From Rubrobacter calidifluminis (lineage in GTDB: Bacteria > Actinomycetota > Rubrobacteria > Rubrobacterales > Rubrobacteraceae), in contig NZ_JAQKGV010000007.1 of NCBI RefSeq assembly GCF_028617075.1, forward strand, positions 85,058-149,057: a stretch of DNA of 64,000 nucleotides, read 5' to 3'. Each line of letters starts with the position of its first letter. Position 1 is the stretch's first letter. Below are positions 1 to 8,351 of the stretch, piece after piece. Position numbers and translations under genes: made by a program. The notes beneath the pieces are model-generated. The model saw only the letters and a list, made by a program, of their open reading frames with translations. It did not search any database and had not been told where the DNA came from.

Positions 1-378
1 GAAGTAGACCGGGCCGCTCCTGACCGGCCGACGGCTCTTCCGGTCCGGATCGCGGTGGCAGGTGTCGAGGACGCGGGCGCACCACACCAGGATCTCGACC
101 CGCTCGGAGAGCGCCTCCAGCGCCGGGTCGCCGTCGTAGGCGTAGAAGTCGTCGAGGAAACTCTCGAGGTCCGAGTAGCGCCGGGGGTCGTCGAGGACGG
201 CGATGGCCGTGGCGTCCTCGCTCTCGGCCGCGACGATGTGCCCGATGTCCAGACGGCGGGCCGCCTCGGTCTCGGCCGTCCAGAAGTAGAACTCGTGGGC
301 CGTGGCCGGGTACTCCTCGCTGGTCACCACGCGACCCACCGGGCCGGATCTCTGGTCTATGAACTCCGGGTGTATCAT
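1..378 (-). CDS. HerA-like ATPase, N-terminal part (runs off the window)
   Basis: Only the first 126 codons are in the window; the frame is open to position 1. The ATG at 378 overlaps the TGA of the NurA-like gene (ATGA), so the two are translationally coupled. The visible part (GRVVTSEEYPATAHEFYFW and following) resembles the HAS-barrel that precedes the RecA-like motor in HerA hexamers. No Walker motif is reached. In known HerA-NurA systems HerA pumps DNA and NurA resects ends, in double-strand-break repair. The assignment rests mainly on the neighbour, so family confidence is moderate; another DUF87-type ATPase is possible. Confidence 0.6.
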   Translation of the reverse strand, partial: MIHPEFIDQRSGPVGRVVTSEEYPATAHEFYFWTAETEAARRLDIGHIVAAESEDATAIAVLDDPRRYSDLESFLDDFYAYDGDPALEALSERVEILVWCARVLDTCHRDPDRKSRRPVRSGPVYF

Positions 379-1538
379 CCTCGTCCTCCCTCGAGAGCCG
401 CGATCTCGCGTTCGAGCCTGTACCGGGCGCGCCTGCCCTCCTCGAGCAGGGGCTTGAGCAACCGCTCGACGTGGGCGATCGGGTAGATCATCGAGTGCCA
501 GCGGGGGTCGGGTTTTGCGAGCGGGGCCCGCTCGGCGAGCAGCCAGCGGCTCACCTCGTCGAAGACGGCGGTGCTCTTCTCCCCGGAGGGGCTCGGTACG
601 ACCGTCTCGACCCGTACCAGCCCGGCGGTGGCGTCCGCCCCCTCCCCGGAGGCGTAGGCCGGGTGCAGCCTGACGTACCAGGAGGCCCGCTCCTCCTCCT
701 CCCTCCCGGCCTCGACCCTCTCCTTCCGCCAGGGGGGTACGAAGGCCGTCGTCCTCATCCCTTCCTCCAGCTCGAGGAGCATCCGCGCCTCCTCCCCGCC
801 GAAGAAGAGCCTCCTGGCCCCCTTGACCAGCCCGGCGGCGTTCGCCACCGGGAGCGGCAGCTGTCCGTCGACCGCGATCCAGCCGTCACCCGTCTCTATC
901 TCGGCCCACCGGCGCAGGAGCTCGGCCTCGAGCGCCCCGCGCAGCGCGTTCGCCCTGCGGTAGGCCCGGCCCTTGAGCGCCGGATAGTCGGCCGGGTCCG
1001 TCTCACCGTGCAGCACGGAGTCCACGAGGAGCATCTCCTCCCCCGAGGAGATCGCCCCGGCGTCGGAGTCGACGAGCGGGAGCCCGCTCTCCCGAAGGGT
1101 CTCGCCGAGCACCTGGATCCTCTCGTCCCCGCCGCTCACGGGCAGGATCACGGCCCGCAAAACCCGGGGTACGCCCTCCACCGGGAAGCTTCTCAGCCTC
1201 CGGCCCTCGCGGCGCGCGATCCCGGCCGCCACCGTGGTCACGACGACCGGCACCGTACCGACCCGCCCGATCTCCTCGGTCCTCTGCACGCCGTCGAGGA
1301 AGTACTCGAACCTGCTCGTTTGAGCGGGCTCTCCGGGATAGCGGGCGACGACGGGATCGTGCTCGAAGGCGTCGAGCGCGCGGCTTCCACCTCCTCCGTC
1401 GTGCTCCTCCTCGAGACGGAAGCTTTCCCACTCGAGGTTCGCACCTCCGGCGTGGAAGTGCAGCCCGCCCTGCGAAGCCTGCCTGAATGCCTCCCCCAGC
1501 AGCCGCGCGAACTTTCCGGCCCCGCTCTCCGCCTGCAT
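375..1538 (-). CDS. NurA-domain nuclease
   Basis: A 387-residue protein with the layout of NurA nucleases. There is an early acidic motif FLDGVQRT (Asp near 82), matching the catalytic DGS-type motif, a LVDSDAG segment near 157, a second WIAVDGQLP motif near 220-228, and a C-terminal segment (HSMIYPIAHVERLLKPL) like the NurA end motif. NurA family enzymes are Mn-dependent 5'-3' exonucleases and endonucleases that work with HerA. The overlap with the HerA-like gene supports this. The first catalytic motif reads DGV rather than DGS, so activity is not certain. It is probably cotranscribed with the unknown gene and peptidase upstream. Confidence 0.65.
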   Translation of the reverse strand: MQAESGAGKFARLLGEAFRQASQGGLHFHAGGANLEWESFRLEEEHDGGGGSRALDAFEHDPVVARYPGEPAQTSRFEYFLDGVQRTEEIGRVGTVPVVVTTVAAGIARREGRRLRSFPVEGVPRVLRAVILPVSGGDERIQVLGETLRESGLPLVDSDAGAISSGEEMLLVDSVLHGETDPADYPALKGRAYRRANALRGALEAELLRRWAEIETGDGWIAVDGQLPLPVANAAGLVKGARRLFFGGEEARMLLELEEGMRTTAFVPPWRKERVEAGREEEERASWYVRLHPAYASGEGADATAGLVRVETVVPSPSGEKSTAVFDEVSRWLLAERAPLAKPDPRWHSMIYPIAHVERLLKPLLEEGRRARYRLEREIAALEGGRG

Positions 1539-1571
1539 GCCCCCAAGTATACGCGGGCCCGGGGCGCGGGA

Positions 1572-2159
1572 CTATCCCTCCACGCCGGGTTCCGGCACGG
1601 GGAGTTCGAAGTTGCGGCTCGCGAGCGCGAGCGCCCGGCGGAAACTCCGGCGCTCTTCGGGGATGGCGGAGAGGTGCTCGCGGGCCATTCCGAGCACCTT
1701 TTTCGCCTCCGCGCGCCGCTCGTCGTCGTTGGGGATCACCTTCGAGAACTCGTACTCCAGATCCCCCCCGCGGGCGGCGTAGAAGTGGAACGGAAGCTCC
1801 CGCTGGCGACCGAGACCCGAGAGCGCCGCATCCCCCGAAACCCGCAGGATGTCGAGGACGGTCGCCGCGGAGAGCACCTCCGCGGCGTCGTGGTAGATGC
1901 TGAAGGCTAGCCTCACCACTGGACCGAAGGACGTTCTGTAGAGCTCCAGGCGGCGCACGATGCGCGCCGGCCCCCGGGCCGACTCGATCTGCCCCTCCCC
2001 GGCGGCGACGACGACGTGCGCCCGCGGCGGGCGCATCGAGCCGCGGGCGCGGGCACCCACCAGGCGTGCCTGCGGCGCCTCCGCTGCCGCTGCAGCCAGG
2101 GTCCGGCGCAGTCGCTCCGGAAGCTCCAGACCCGTCGAAGCCGACGTCCTATCGCTCAT
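1572..2159 (-). CDS. Conserved-looking protein of unknown function in the HerA-NurA run
   Basis: A 195-residue soluble protein that I do not recognise. It is rich in Ala, Arg and Glu, with no signal peptide or membrane segment. The middle (about 85-130) looks like mixed alpha/beta, and the C-terminal third is strongly helical and charged (IPNDDERRAEAKK). Its ATG at 2159 overlaps the end of the M20 peptidase (2149) and it ends 33 bases before the NurA-like gene, so all four genes probably form one transcript. The position suggests a partner of the nuclease/ATPase pair, but that is inference only. Confidence 0.6.
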   Translation of the reverse strand: MSDRTSASTGLELPERLRRTLAAAAAEAPQARLVGARARGSMRPPRAHVVVAAGEGQIESARGPARIVRRLELYRTSFGPVVRLAFSIYHDAAEVLSAATVLDILRVSGDAALSGLGRQRELPFHFYAARGGDLEYEFSKVIPNDDERRAEAKKVLGMAREHLSAIPEERRSFRRALALASRNFELPVPEPGVEG

Positions 2160-3507
2160 CGGCGAAGCGTCGGAAGAAGCGGGTGAAGTACGCCACGGTC
2201 TCGAAGTAGTCCTCGAGCCTGACGCACTCGTTGGGGGAGTGGATGCGGCTGCCGGCGAACGCCACGTTGCCGGTCATGACCGTCGGGATGCCGAGCTCGG
2301 TGGCGATGAGCGAGGTCGGGCCGCTGCCCCCGATGGTCGGGTAGACGACGGCGTCGTCGCGGCCGCAGTCCTCCCAGGCGGCGACCGAGGTCTTCACGAC
2401 CGGGGAGTCGACCGGGGTCTTGGCCGGCTCCACGCCGTGCATCTCGACGACCTCCACGTCGTCGAAGCCGTGCTCGTGGAGGTGGCGGCGCAGAAGCTCG
2501 ACCACGGCCTTCGGGCTCTGTCCGGAGACGAGGCGGAAGTCCATCTTCACGAAGGCCTCTGCGGGGACGATCGTCTTCGAGCCGGGGCCGGTGTAGCCGG
2601 ACTGGATGCCGGCGATGTTCGCCGTCGGGCGCAGCAGGTACTCCTCGAGCACCTCCCGTCCAGAGAGGTTCCGGTCGAAGGCGGAGACCCCCCAGGACTC
2701 CATGAGCGCCCCGCCGTCGAAGGGGATCTTCGCTATCGCCTCACGGTCTTCTTCGGTGGGCTCGTCGGCCATCTCCAGGAAGCCTTCGAGCGTGATCTCG
2801 CCGCGCTCGTCCTTTATCGTGCGCAGCACCTGAACCAGCCGCCAGACCGGGTTCGGCGCGATCCCGCCGTACATGCTGTGCAGGTCGTGGGAGGCTCCGC
2901 GCGTCCTGAGCTCGACGTAGGCGAGCCCCTTGGTGCCGCAGCAGACGACGGGCCTCCCCCCTTCGTCCTTCGCCCCGCCCTCCCACAGGCAGGCGTCGGC
3001 CGAAAGCCTCTGCGCGTTCGACCTCACGAAGCCCCCGAGGTTGGGGCTCCCGACCTCCTCCTCGCCCTCGACCAGGAACTTCACCCGGAAGGGGAGCTCG
3101 CCGTAGAGCCTGCGGTAGAGCCTTATGGCCTGGATGCGCGAGAGCACGTCCCCCTTGTCGTCGGCAACCCCGCGGGCGTAGAGGACTCCGTCGCGCACGA
3201 CCGGGTCGAAGGGGTCGCTCTCCCAGAGCTCCAGCGGCTCCGGCGGCTGCACGTCGTAGTGCCCGTAGGAGAGGAGCGTCCTCTCTCCCTCCCCGAGCTC
3301 CGCGTAGACCACGGGGTGACCTCCGGTCTCGAATATCTCCGCTTCCGCCCCGAGGTCCTCCAGCTTCCGCCGGACCCACCCGGCACACTCCCGGAAGCGC
3401 TCGCCACCCTGGGCGGAGATCGAAGGTATCCGCAGGAACTCGACCAGCTCCTCGAGGAACCCGTCCCTGGCGTCATCCAGCAGCCGGTTCAGATCGTCCG
3501 CCGCCAT
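2149..3507 (-). CDS. M20-family metallopeptidase (dipeptidase-like)
   Basis: A 452-residue co-catalytic zinc hydrolase of the M20/M25/M40 family. Metal and catalytic motifs are in order: SYGHYDVQP (His near 83), GVADDKGD (Asp near 117), VEGEEEVGSP (general base and metal Glu near 149-150) and a C-terminal IHSPNECV His. Such enzymes cleave dipeptides or N-acyl amino acids in the cytoplasm. I chose the ATG at 3507 because GGGAGG sits just upstream; the frame is open further but without coding character. It overlaps the following gene by 11 bases. A link to the DNA-end-processing genes downstream is not obvious. Confidence 0.9.
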   Translation of the reverse strand: MAADDLNRLLDDARDGFLEELVEFLRIPSISAQGGERFRECAGWVRRKLEDLGAEAEIFETGGHPVVYAELGEGERTLLSYGHYDVQPPEPLELWESDPFDPVVRDGVLYARGVADDKGDVLSRIQAIRLYRRLYGELPFRVKFLVEGEEEVGSPNLGGFVRSNAQRLSADACLWEGGAKDEGGRPVVCCGTKGLAYVELRTRGASHDLHSMYGGIAPNPVWRLVQVLRTIKDERGEITLEGFLEMADEPTEEDREAIAKIPFDGGALMESWGVSAFDRNLSGREVLEEYLLRPTANIAGIQSGYTGPGSKTIVPAEAFVKMDFRLVSGQSPKAVVELLRRHLHEHGFDDVEVVEMHGVEPAKTPVDSPVVKTSVAAWEDCGRDDAVVYPTIGGSGPTSLIATELGIPTVMTGNVAFAGSRIHSPNECVRLEDYFETVAYFTRFFRRFADER

Positions 3508-3633
3508 GCGACCTCCCTCTCGTCGACTCCCCCGAGAGATTAGCACTTCCACCCGGAGGTGCGGTGGTCCGGCAGCATGGTTACTGATATATTTTGAGCG
3601 TACAGGATCGTTCTTTTTCGTACCGGAGAGAGG

Positions 3634-4137
3634 ATGCCCCGACACATCGTACACGACCCGAAACGGCCCCACCACCGGGACCCGGACGAGTTCCTCGGCC
3701 TCGACCTGGAGAACATGAGCCCGAAAGCCCAGGCCATAACCGGCACGGTGGTCGGCGGTGCCATCCTCGCCGGGGTGGGGTTCTTCCTCGTCTTCCACCC
3801 CCAGTTCTTCTGGCTGATCTTCGTCTTCGGGTGGCTCATCTTTCCGGCCATCAGGCTCTTCGCGAGGGGGGTGGCGGGGCTCGCGGACGTCCGGGAGATG
3901 CCCTCGGCCAAAGCCGGCAAGGAGAGAGAGCTGCTGCGGGCACTCCAGGCACACGGGGAGCTCACCCCGGCCCAGGCGGCCCTTGAGACCTCGCTCTCCG
4001 TCTCAGAGGCGGACAGAATGCTGAAAGAGCTCGCGGAGGGCGGGCACCTGGACGTCCGGGTGCGCGGCGGGGCGCTCTACTACTCGCTCTGGAGCGGGCA
4101 AGGGGAGCACCGCGAGGAGGAGATCGAACGCGGCTGA
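3634..4137 (+). CDS. Membrane protein with C-terminal winged-helix-like domain
   Basis: A 167-residue protein. Two hydrophobic segments (about 36-55 and 57-77, GGAILAGVGFFLVF and WLIFVFGWLIF) are followed by a soluble tail. The tail reads like a winged helix: a helix (KERELLRALQAHGELTPAQAA), a recognition-like helix (SEADRMLKELAEGGHLDV) and a beta wing (VRGGALYYSLW). The start ATG follows GGAGAGAGG. Function is unknown; the tail may bind DNA or protein at the membrane. The preceding AT-rich stretch (3580-3625) probably holds its promoter. Confidence 0.7.
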   Translation: MPRHIVHDPKRPHHRDPDEFLGLDLENMSPKAQAITGTVVGGAILAGVGFFLVFHPQFFWLIFVFGWLIFPAIRLFARGVAGLADVREMPSAKAGKERELLRALQAHGELTPAQAALETSLSVSEADRMLKELAEGGHLDVRVRGGALYYSLWSGQGEHREEEIERG

Positions 4138-4230
4138 AGGAGCCCGGGGGTGGTTATCGTGGTATCATTCTGGTGCTTGCAAGAGGGGGTTTAACCCGTA
4201 CCAGAGCGGGGGACAAACAGGCTAGGCTCT

Positions 4231-4953
4231 ATGGAAGAGAGAAAGATTCCGGAAACTCTCGAAGAAGCCTACAGGCTTCGGGACGAAGCCGAGGATCTGG
4301 AGACGCGCGAGTTCTACCAGGAGCACGTCTACCGGTTGCGGCGTGAGGAGTACCGCGCGCGGGGGATACGCACCGAGATCTCGTCCCGCCGCCGCGAGCG
4401 ACAGAGCGCCATCGAGTTCTCGCGCGAGATGTTCTTCATGGAGGTCTCCGAACTTGCAAGCAGACAGGGCCCACAGGTCCAGCATGAGGCGCGTCGCTAC
4501 GCCTCCAGGCTCGACACCCACGCGTTCCTGAAGCAGCTCGCCTCCCCGAGCTCCAGGGCCGTCGACCTCTATCGCCGCAACTACCTGGAGCTCTTGAAGA
4601 TGGGCAAACCCCCGGCGGAAGCCTACTACCTCTCCAGGATCATCGGGCTCGCCGGTAACGCGGAGTTTCGGCAGGCGATCGACTCCATTCGCCAGACAGG
4701 CTACCCGCGCGGCCGCTTCACCTACGCGCTGGAGCGGGCGGCGATCCAGATCCGGGACCTGCCGGGGGGCATGATCCTGATCCTGCTGACGTTCTTCGCC
4801 TCCCTGTTCGCCTTCGTCTGGGCGACGGGCGCGTGGGGTAAGGCGAGCCCGGGGACGATTTTCTTCGTCTCTTTAGGGCTCATCGCAGCCGGGGCGCTGA
4901 TGCTCGTCTCCGCGGTGTTCATAGTCACCTTCATAAGATCCATAAACAAATGA
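4231..4953 (+). CDS. Unknown protein with C-terminal membrane hairpin
   Basis: A 240-residue protein. The first 175 residues are charged, helical and probably coiled (EEAYRLRDEAEDLETREF). Two hydrophobic helices follow (about 181-199 and 212-235) with a short basic tail, so it is likely tail-anchored with the bulk in the cytoplasm. I do not recognise the family. The ATG at 4231 is preceded by a weak TAGGCT-like -10 and no clear ribosome site, so the transcript may have a very short leader. Confidence 0.65.
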   Translation: MEERKIPETLEEAYRLRDEAEDLETREFYQEHVYRLRREEYRARGIRTEISSRRRERQSAIEFSREMFFMEVSELASRQGPQVQHEARRYASRLDTHAFLKQLASPSSRAVDLYRRNYLELLKMGKPPAEAYYLSRIIGLAGNAEFRQAIDSIRQTGYPRGRFTYALERAAIQIRDLPGGMILILLTFFASLFAFVWATGAWGKASPGTIFFVSLGLIAAGALMLVSAVFIVTFIRSINK

Positions 4954-5041
4954 ACTAGCCGCAAACGAGCTCTGGGAGGAAACCGTCCCCGGCATCCTGT
5001 AACATACCCTCTGGATTCCGCGGTTTGGAGGGGGGTTCTCC

Positions 5042-5596
5042 ATGGCTGGACGTCCGGCTCTCGCATTCGGTGCGGCATCGGTTCTCGTGCTCATCACCTT
5101 CACCTGTTGCGGCCTATCCGCCCACGCAAAGGCGTCCGGAAGTCAGCCCGCTGGGGGATACGTGACCCGGTGCGGCGGCGGCAAGATCTTCCTGAAAGCG
5201 AGTGAAATGCGCACCTTCGTGCTCCACAACCGGATCCGACGTCGCCACCACCTCAGACCATTCTGCCTCAACCCGAAACTCGAACGGGCCGCCCGGGCTC
5301 ATTCCCGAGCCATGATAAGACGCGACTTCTTCGCCCACGGCGACGTCGGCCGGAGGCTGCACCGCTTCGGATACCGCTGGTCCCGCTGTGCGGAGAACAT
5401 CGCCTGGGGCCAGAAATCCCTGGGATCACCGCACAACATCATGCGCTCATGGATGCACAGCCCACCTCATCGCCAAAACATCCTCGATTCCTACCTGCAC
5501 GAGGTGGGCGTAGGCACCAGCTCCGGAACCTACAAAAATCACCACCACGTGACGATGTATACCGTGGACTTCGGTACGAGATCACCCCGCCGGTAA
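5042..5596 (+). CDS. Secreted CAP-domain (SCP/PR1-like) protein
   Basis: A 184-residue exported protein. It has an N-terminal signal peptide (AFGAASVLVLITFTCCGLSA) and a CAP domain from about 57. CAP motifs seen are HNRIRRRHHLRPF, the His-containing FFAHGD segment, RCAENIAWG and the SPPHRQNILDSYLHEVGVG block. Bacterial CAP proteins are extracellular and of largely unknown activity; some bind lipids or act in the wall. The ATG at 5042 follows GGAGGGG. It precedes the LPXTG-type surface protein, so both may act at the cell surface. Confidence 0.85.
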   Translation: MAGRPALAFGAASVLVLITFTCCGLSAHAKASGSQPAGGYVTRCGGGKIFLKASEMRTFVLHNRIRRRHHLRPFCLNPKLERAARAHSRAMIRRDFFAHGDVGRRLHRFGYRWSRCAENIAWGQKSLGSPHNIMRSWMHSPPHRQNILDSYLHEVGVGTSSGTYKNHHHVTMYTVDFGTRSPRR

Positions 5597-5698
5597 AACC
5601 CTGAAGCCGCCCGCTCACAACAGGAGGTCATCCCTCCCCGCCCAACCACATAATATTGAGTAATGTTAAGAAAAGCTAAGCTGATGTTCTGTTTATGG

Positions 5699-5727
5699 TT
5701 GACAGGCTGAGTTCAGCGTGAAAAAAT
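5699..5727 (+). promoter_or_regulatory. Sigma-70-like promoter for the LPXTG protein
   Basis: A perfect -35 TTGACA (5699-5704), a 17-base spacer and a -10-like AAAAAT (5722-5727) lie in an AT-rich stretch. The predicted transcript starts near 5734, giving a leader of about 37 bases with AGGAGG at 5757-5762. Confidence 0.5.
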
Positions 5728-5770
5728 TCATTTCTGTCAGGGAAGGTCCTCGAGACAGGAGGTAGAGGAT

Positions 5771-6229
5771 TTGAAGAAGGTAATGCTGTTGGCCGCGATG
5801 CTGGCGATGGTGCTGGCTGTGGCCGCCCCGGCCTTCGCGCAGGCTGTCGGGGCGAACACCCAGAGCGGCGGCGCCACCGGCGTGCAGAGCGGCAACAACG
5901 ACGTGCAGTGCGTGCAGAACGCCGTGCAGCAGGAGGCTGGCAAGGCGCAGTACAACCAGTACGGCAACAACTACAACATCCAGCAGATAGCGCAGACGTG
6001 TGACATAAGCGTCACTCAGGTACAGAGCATCATAAGCTCTGTGAGCAGCTCTGCTCCTGCCAGCAGCACGCCGGCCAGCTCCCAGTACTCCAGCAGCAGC
6101 GGGGCTTCCTCCTCTGCTGCGGCTGCGACCAGCGTGCTTCCGAACACCGGTGGTGCTTCGGTGGTTGCGCTCGGTGCTGGTGCGCTCCTGGTTGGTGGTG
6201 GTCTCGTCGCCCGCAGGATGCTGAGGTAG
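5771..6229 (+). CDS. Small LPXTG-anchored surface protein, Gln/Asn-rich
   Basis: A 152-residue exported protein. It has a signal peptide (1-24, ending APAFA-QA), a Gln/Asn/Gly-rich mature region (25-75) with two Cys, a Ser/Ala-rich linker (about 85-118) and a C-terminal sorting signal: LPNTG, a hydrophobic stretch and the basic tail RRMLR. It should be joined to the wall by a sortase, none of which is in the window. The start is TTG at 5771, set by AGGAGG 8 bases upstream; an in-frame ATG follows four codons later. QSGNN and QYGNN motifs resemble curlin-type repeats. A strong promoter and terminator suggest a highly expressed single-gene unit. Confidence 0.8.
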   Translation: MKKVMLLAAMLAMVLAVAAPAFAQAVGANTQSGGATGVQSGNNDVQCVQNAVQQEAGKAQYNQYGNNYNIQQIAQTCDISVTQVQSIISSVSSSAPASSTPASSQYSSSSGASSSAAAATSVLPNTGGASVVALGAGALLVGGGLVARRMLR

Positions 6230-6268
6230 CAGCCGGCGGCGTAGAGATCGACTTCTCTCTGATGAAGG

Positions 6269-6300
6269 CGGGCCCTGCGAGGGCCCGTCTTCTTGTATTT
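6269..6300 (+). terminator. Intrinsic terminator after the LPXTG protein
   Basis: A perfect 7-bp stem (CGGGCCC / GGGCCCG, 6269-6287, loop TGCGA) is followed by the T-rich TCTTCTTGTATTT. Confidence 0.75.
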
Positions 6301-6350
6301 GTTCTTGTATTTGGGCAATGGGATGGATATCCTCTGTGCGGTGAGAGCGT

Positions 6351-7160
6351 TTGAGCCGAGTGATTCTGAGAGTCTCTGCCGGGATCCTGGTGGGCGTGCT
6401 GTTCGTGCTCGCCATCTTGATAAGGCTCTCCGACCACTACATAAGCGAGGAGCAGCGCCTGGTTGCCGCGGGGGATCACCGGGGGGCCGAGCAGAGCATA
6501 AGGAAGGCTGCCCTGCTCGACCCCTTCAGTCCGGAGCCGATGGAGCTGCAGGCTTACCTCGAGCAGTCACGGGGCGACAATCAGGCCGCCGCGCAGGCGT
6601 TGAGAGAGGCCATAGCGCGCGACCCCAACAACTTCGTGCCCTATCTCCTGCTCGGTAACCTGCAGGCATCGAGGCTCAACGATCTCCGGGACGCGGAGAG
6701 GTCGTACAGGGAGGCGCTCAGGCTCAACCCGCACGCCACGGTAGCGAGCAACGCGCTAGCACAGGTGCTGCTGCGGGAGAACAGGCTCAAGGCCGCCGGT
6801 CGGATCTACCAGCGGCTCGCTGACGACCACAAGATCACCATCGAAGGTCTCTACGACCTCGGCAGGATCTACGTGCGTACCGGGAAGCCGGAAGAGGGTC
6901 TGAAGTATATACGCCAGGCCGGCTACCGGCTGAAGAACGCCATGAAGGGCACCCGGGGAACCGAGAGAGCCCAGCTCGAGGAGCTCCGAAAGTCGATGGA
7001 GCTGGCGATGGCCGACGCGCTCGTGGTCGAGGGCAGGTTCGGCAGAGCCAGGCATCTGCTGCAGTACAGCAGCGCAGACCAGGCACCGGCCATACTGCGG
7101 CTGCTCAACACAGACCCCGAAGGATACCGCAAGCAGGTGGAGAACAGTGCCATCTACTGA
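6351..7160 (+). CDS. Membrane-anchored TPR protein of the polysaccharide locus
   Basis: A 269-residue protein. An N-terminal membrane segment (4-24, VILRVSAGILVGVLFVLAIL) is followed by TPR repeats: AEQSIRKAALLDPFSPE, AAAQALREAIARDPNN, DAERSYREALRLNPHA and AAGRIYQRLADDH. It is the first gene of the exopolysaccharide locus. TPR proteins often accompany O-antigen-ligase/Wzy-type polymerases, as here two genes upstream of one, and may scaffold assembly. The start is TTG at 6351 with a weak GTGAGAG upstream. Confidence 0.75.
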   Translation: MSRVILRVSAGILVGVLFVLAILIRLSDHYISEEQRLVAAGDHRGAEQSIRKAALLDPFSPEPMELQAYLEQSRGDNQAAAQALREAIARDPNNFVPYLLLGNLQASRLNDLRDAERSYREALRLNPHATVASNALAQVLLRENRLKAAGRIYQRLADDHKITIEGLYDLGRIYVRTGKPEEGLKYIRQAGYRLKNAMKGTRGTERAQLEELRKSMELAMADALVVEGRFGRARHLLQYSSADQAPAILRLLNTDPEGYRKQVENSAIY

Positions 7161-7463
7161 GTCACCGGCGCGTGCCTCGGGCGCCTCCTCACCCGGGCCG
7201 GGAGCAAGGGTCCTGTTTCAGGGGCGTGGTGCTCGTGGCAGAGTCCCCACTCTTCACTATCGCCGGTACCGTGTACGGTCTGCTGAGGGGTGTGGGACAC
7301 ATGGCGGCGTTGATACGGGTGAGCCCCAGAGCGGGTACCGGGGAGAAGGAGAGCTCCCGCGCCTTCCTGCAGGAGGTGATCGGGGCCGTGGGCAAGGACC
7401 GCATCCTTCGACTCGCACGCGTGAGAGCCGGGGAGATTTCGAAGCTGGGCTGGGGGAAGCCGG
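7161..7463 (+). other. Stretch without an intact gene between TPR protein and kinase remnant
   Basis: One frame (from 7172) stays open to about 7490 with some protein-like character (SSRAFLQEVIGAVG) and then loses it, as the kinase-like frame, offset by one base, takes over. This fits a decayed N-terminal (Wzz-like) half, but no Wzz motif survives clearly. Confidence 0.3.
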
Positions 7464-8351
7464 TTGGCACCCCCCAGGCCCCGGGGTCCGCGTCGTACGC
7501 CAGCCCGGTACGCCCTCCGGTGGTCCGGGGAAGAGGGCTTTCGGGTGGACATCCAGAGGCGCCGTCTCCAGGCTTGCCACCAGCGCGGCGAAGCTCCCGG
7601 TCTGGCGCCGTCGGGGTGGTGGGAGGACGGAGTGGGCGATCGAGACGCCTTCGGGGCGCCGGCCCTGGGTATGCACCGGGGTATCCGGAGGGACGGAAGA
7701 TCGGGCGATGACGCACTGCGGGGACCCGGCTCCATCTGGCCGCGGGGCGTCTCTTCGTTGCCCGCACACTACGAACGCGCCGTCGATGGATTTCTGCCAG
7801 AGAAGAGAGGGGGTCGGGTGGTAGCCGTGACGGCCCTGGAGAGGAGGGCCGGGAGGTCCACCACCTGTCTCGGGCTGGCGCAGGCCGCCTGCATACTGGG
7901 GGGCAGGCCTGAGGTGGTGGACTGCCACTTTGAGCGCCCACACCTGCACCTGATGCTCGAAGAACCCAACTTCGTCCGGCTCTCCACCGGGCCGCACAGA
8001 CAGGCCCCGCCACAGGAATACGGGTGTGAGATCTCACCGGGACTGTTCGCCACGCCGGCAGAAACGAGAATCGAGGATGGGAAAGGGGCAGGTCGGGCGC
8101 GGGCATTCGGGCCAGCCGTACGCGCGCTGCATGGGTCATACCCCCCAGTGCTGCTCGACGCCCCGCTCGCCGATAGTCTCCGCCACCGCGAGACGCTCCA
8201 CGTGTCCTCCGACGGCGCCCTGATCGCGGCCCGACACCACCGGTCCTCGCAACGGGAGCTGACAGATGCGGTGCAAGCCCCGGGCGAGTCCGGAATCGAG
8301 ATGCCCGGGATCACCTTCAACCGATGTCCCGCCGGGCTGGAGGAGGGATGA
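7464..8351 (+). pseudogene. Degenerate BY-kinase (CpsD/Wzc-like) remnant
   Basis: The C-terminal half (about residues 115-295) aligns by eye with bacterial tyrosine kinases of exopolysaccharide loci: RVVAVTALERRAGRSTTC at the Walker A position, VVDCHFERPHLHLML at Walker A', VLLDAPLADS at Walker B and a final GITFNRCP. The Walker A lysine is Arg (AGRST instead of GEGKST), there is no C-terminal Tyr cluster, and the N-terminal part is unrecognisable. Its TGA overlaps the ATG of the ligase gene (ATGA), so translation may still matter for coupling. It is either a pseudogene or an inactive scaffold; the exact start is unknown. Confidence 0.5.

Noticed and set aside
3508..3954. N-terminal extension of the M20 peptidase
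   Set aside because: The frame is open to 3954, but it overlaps the divergent gene at 3634, lacks family similarity, and a good ribosome site marks 3507.
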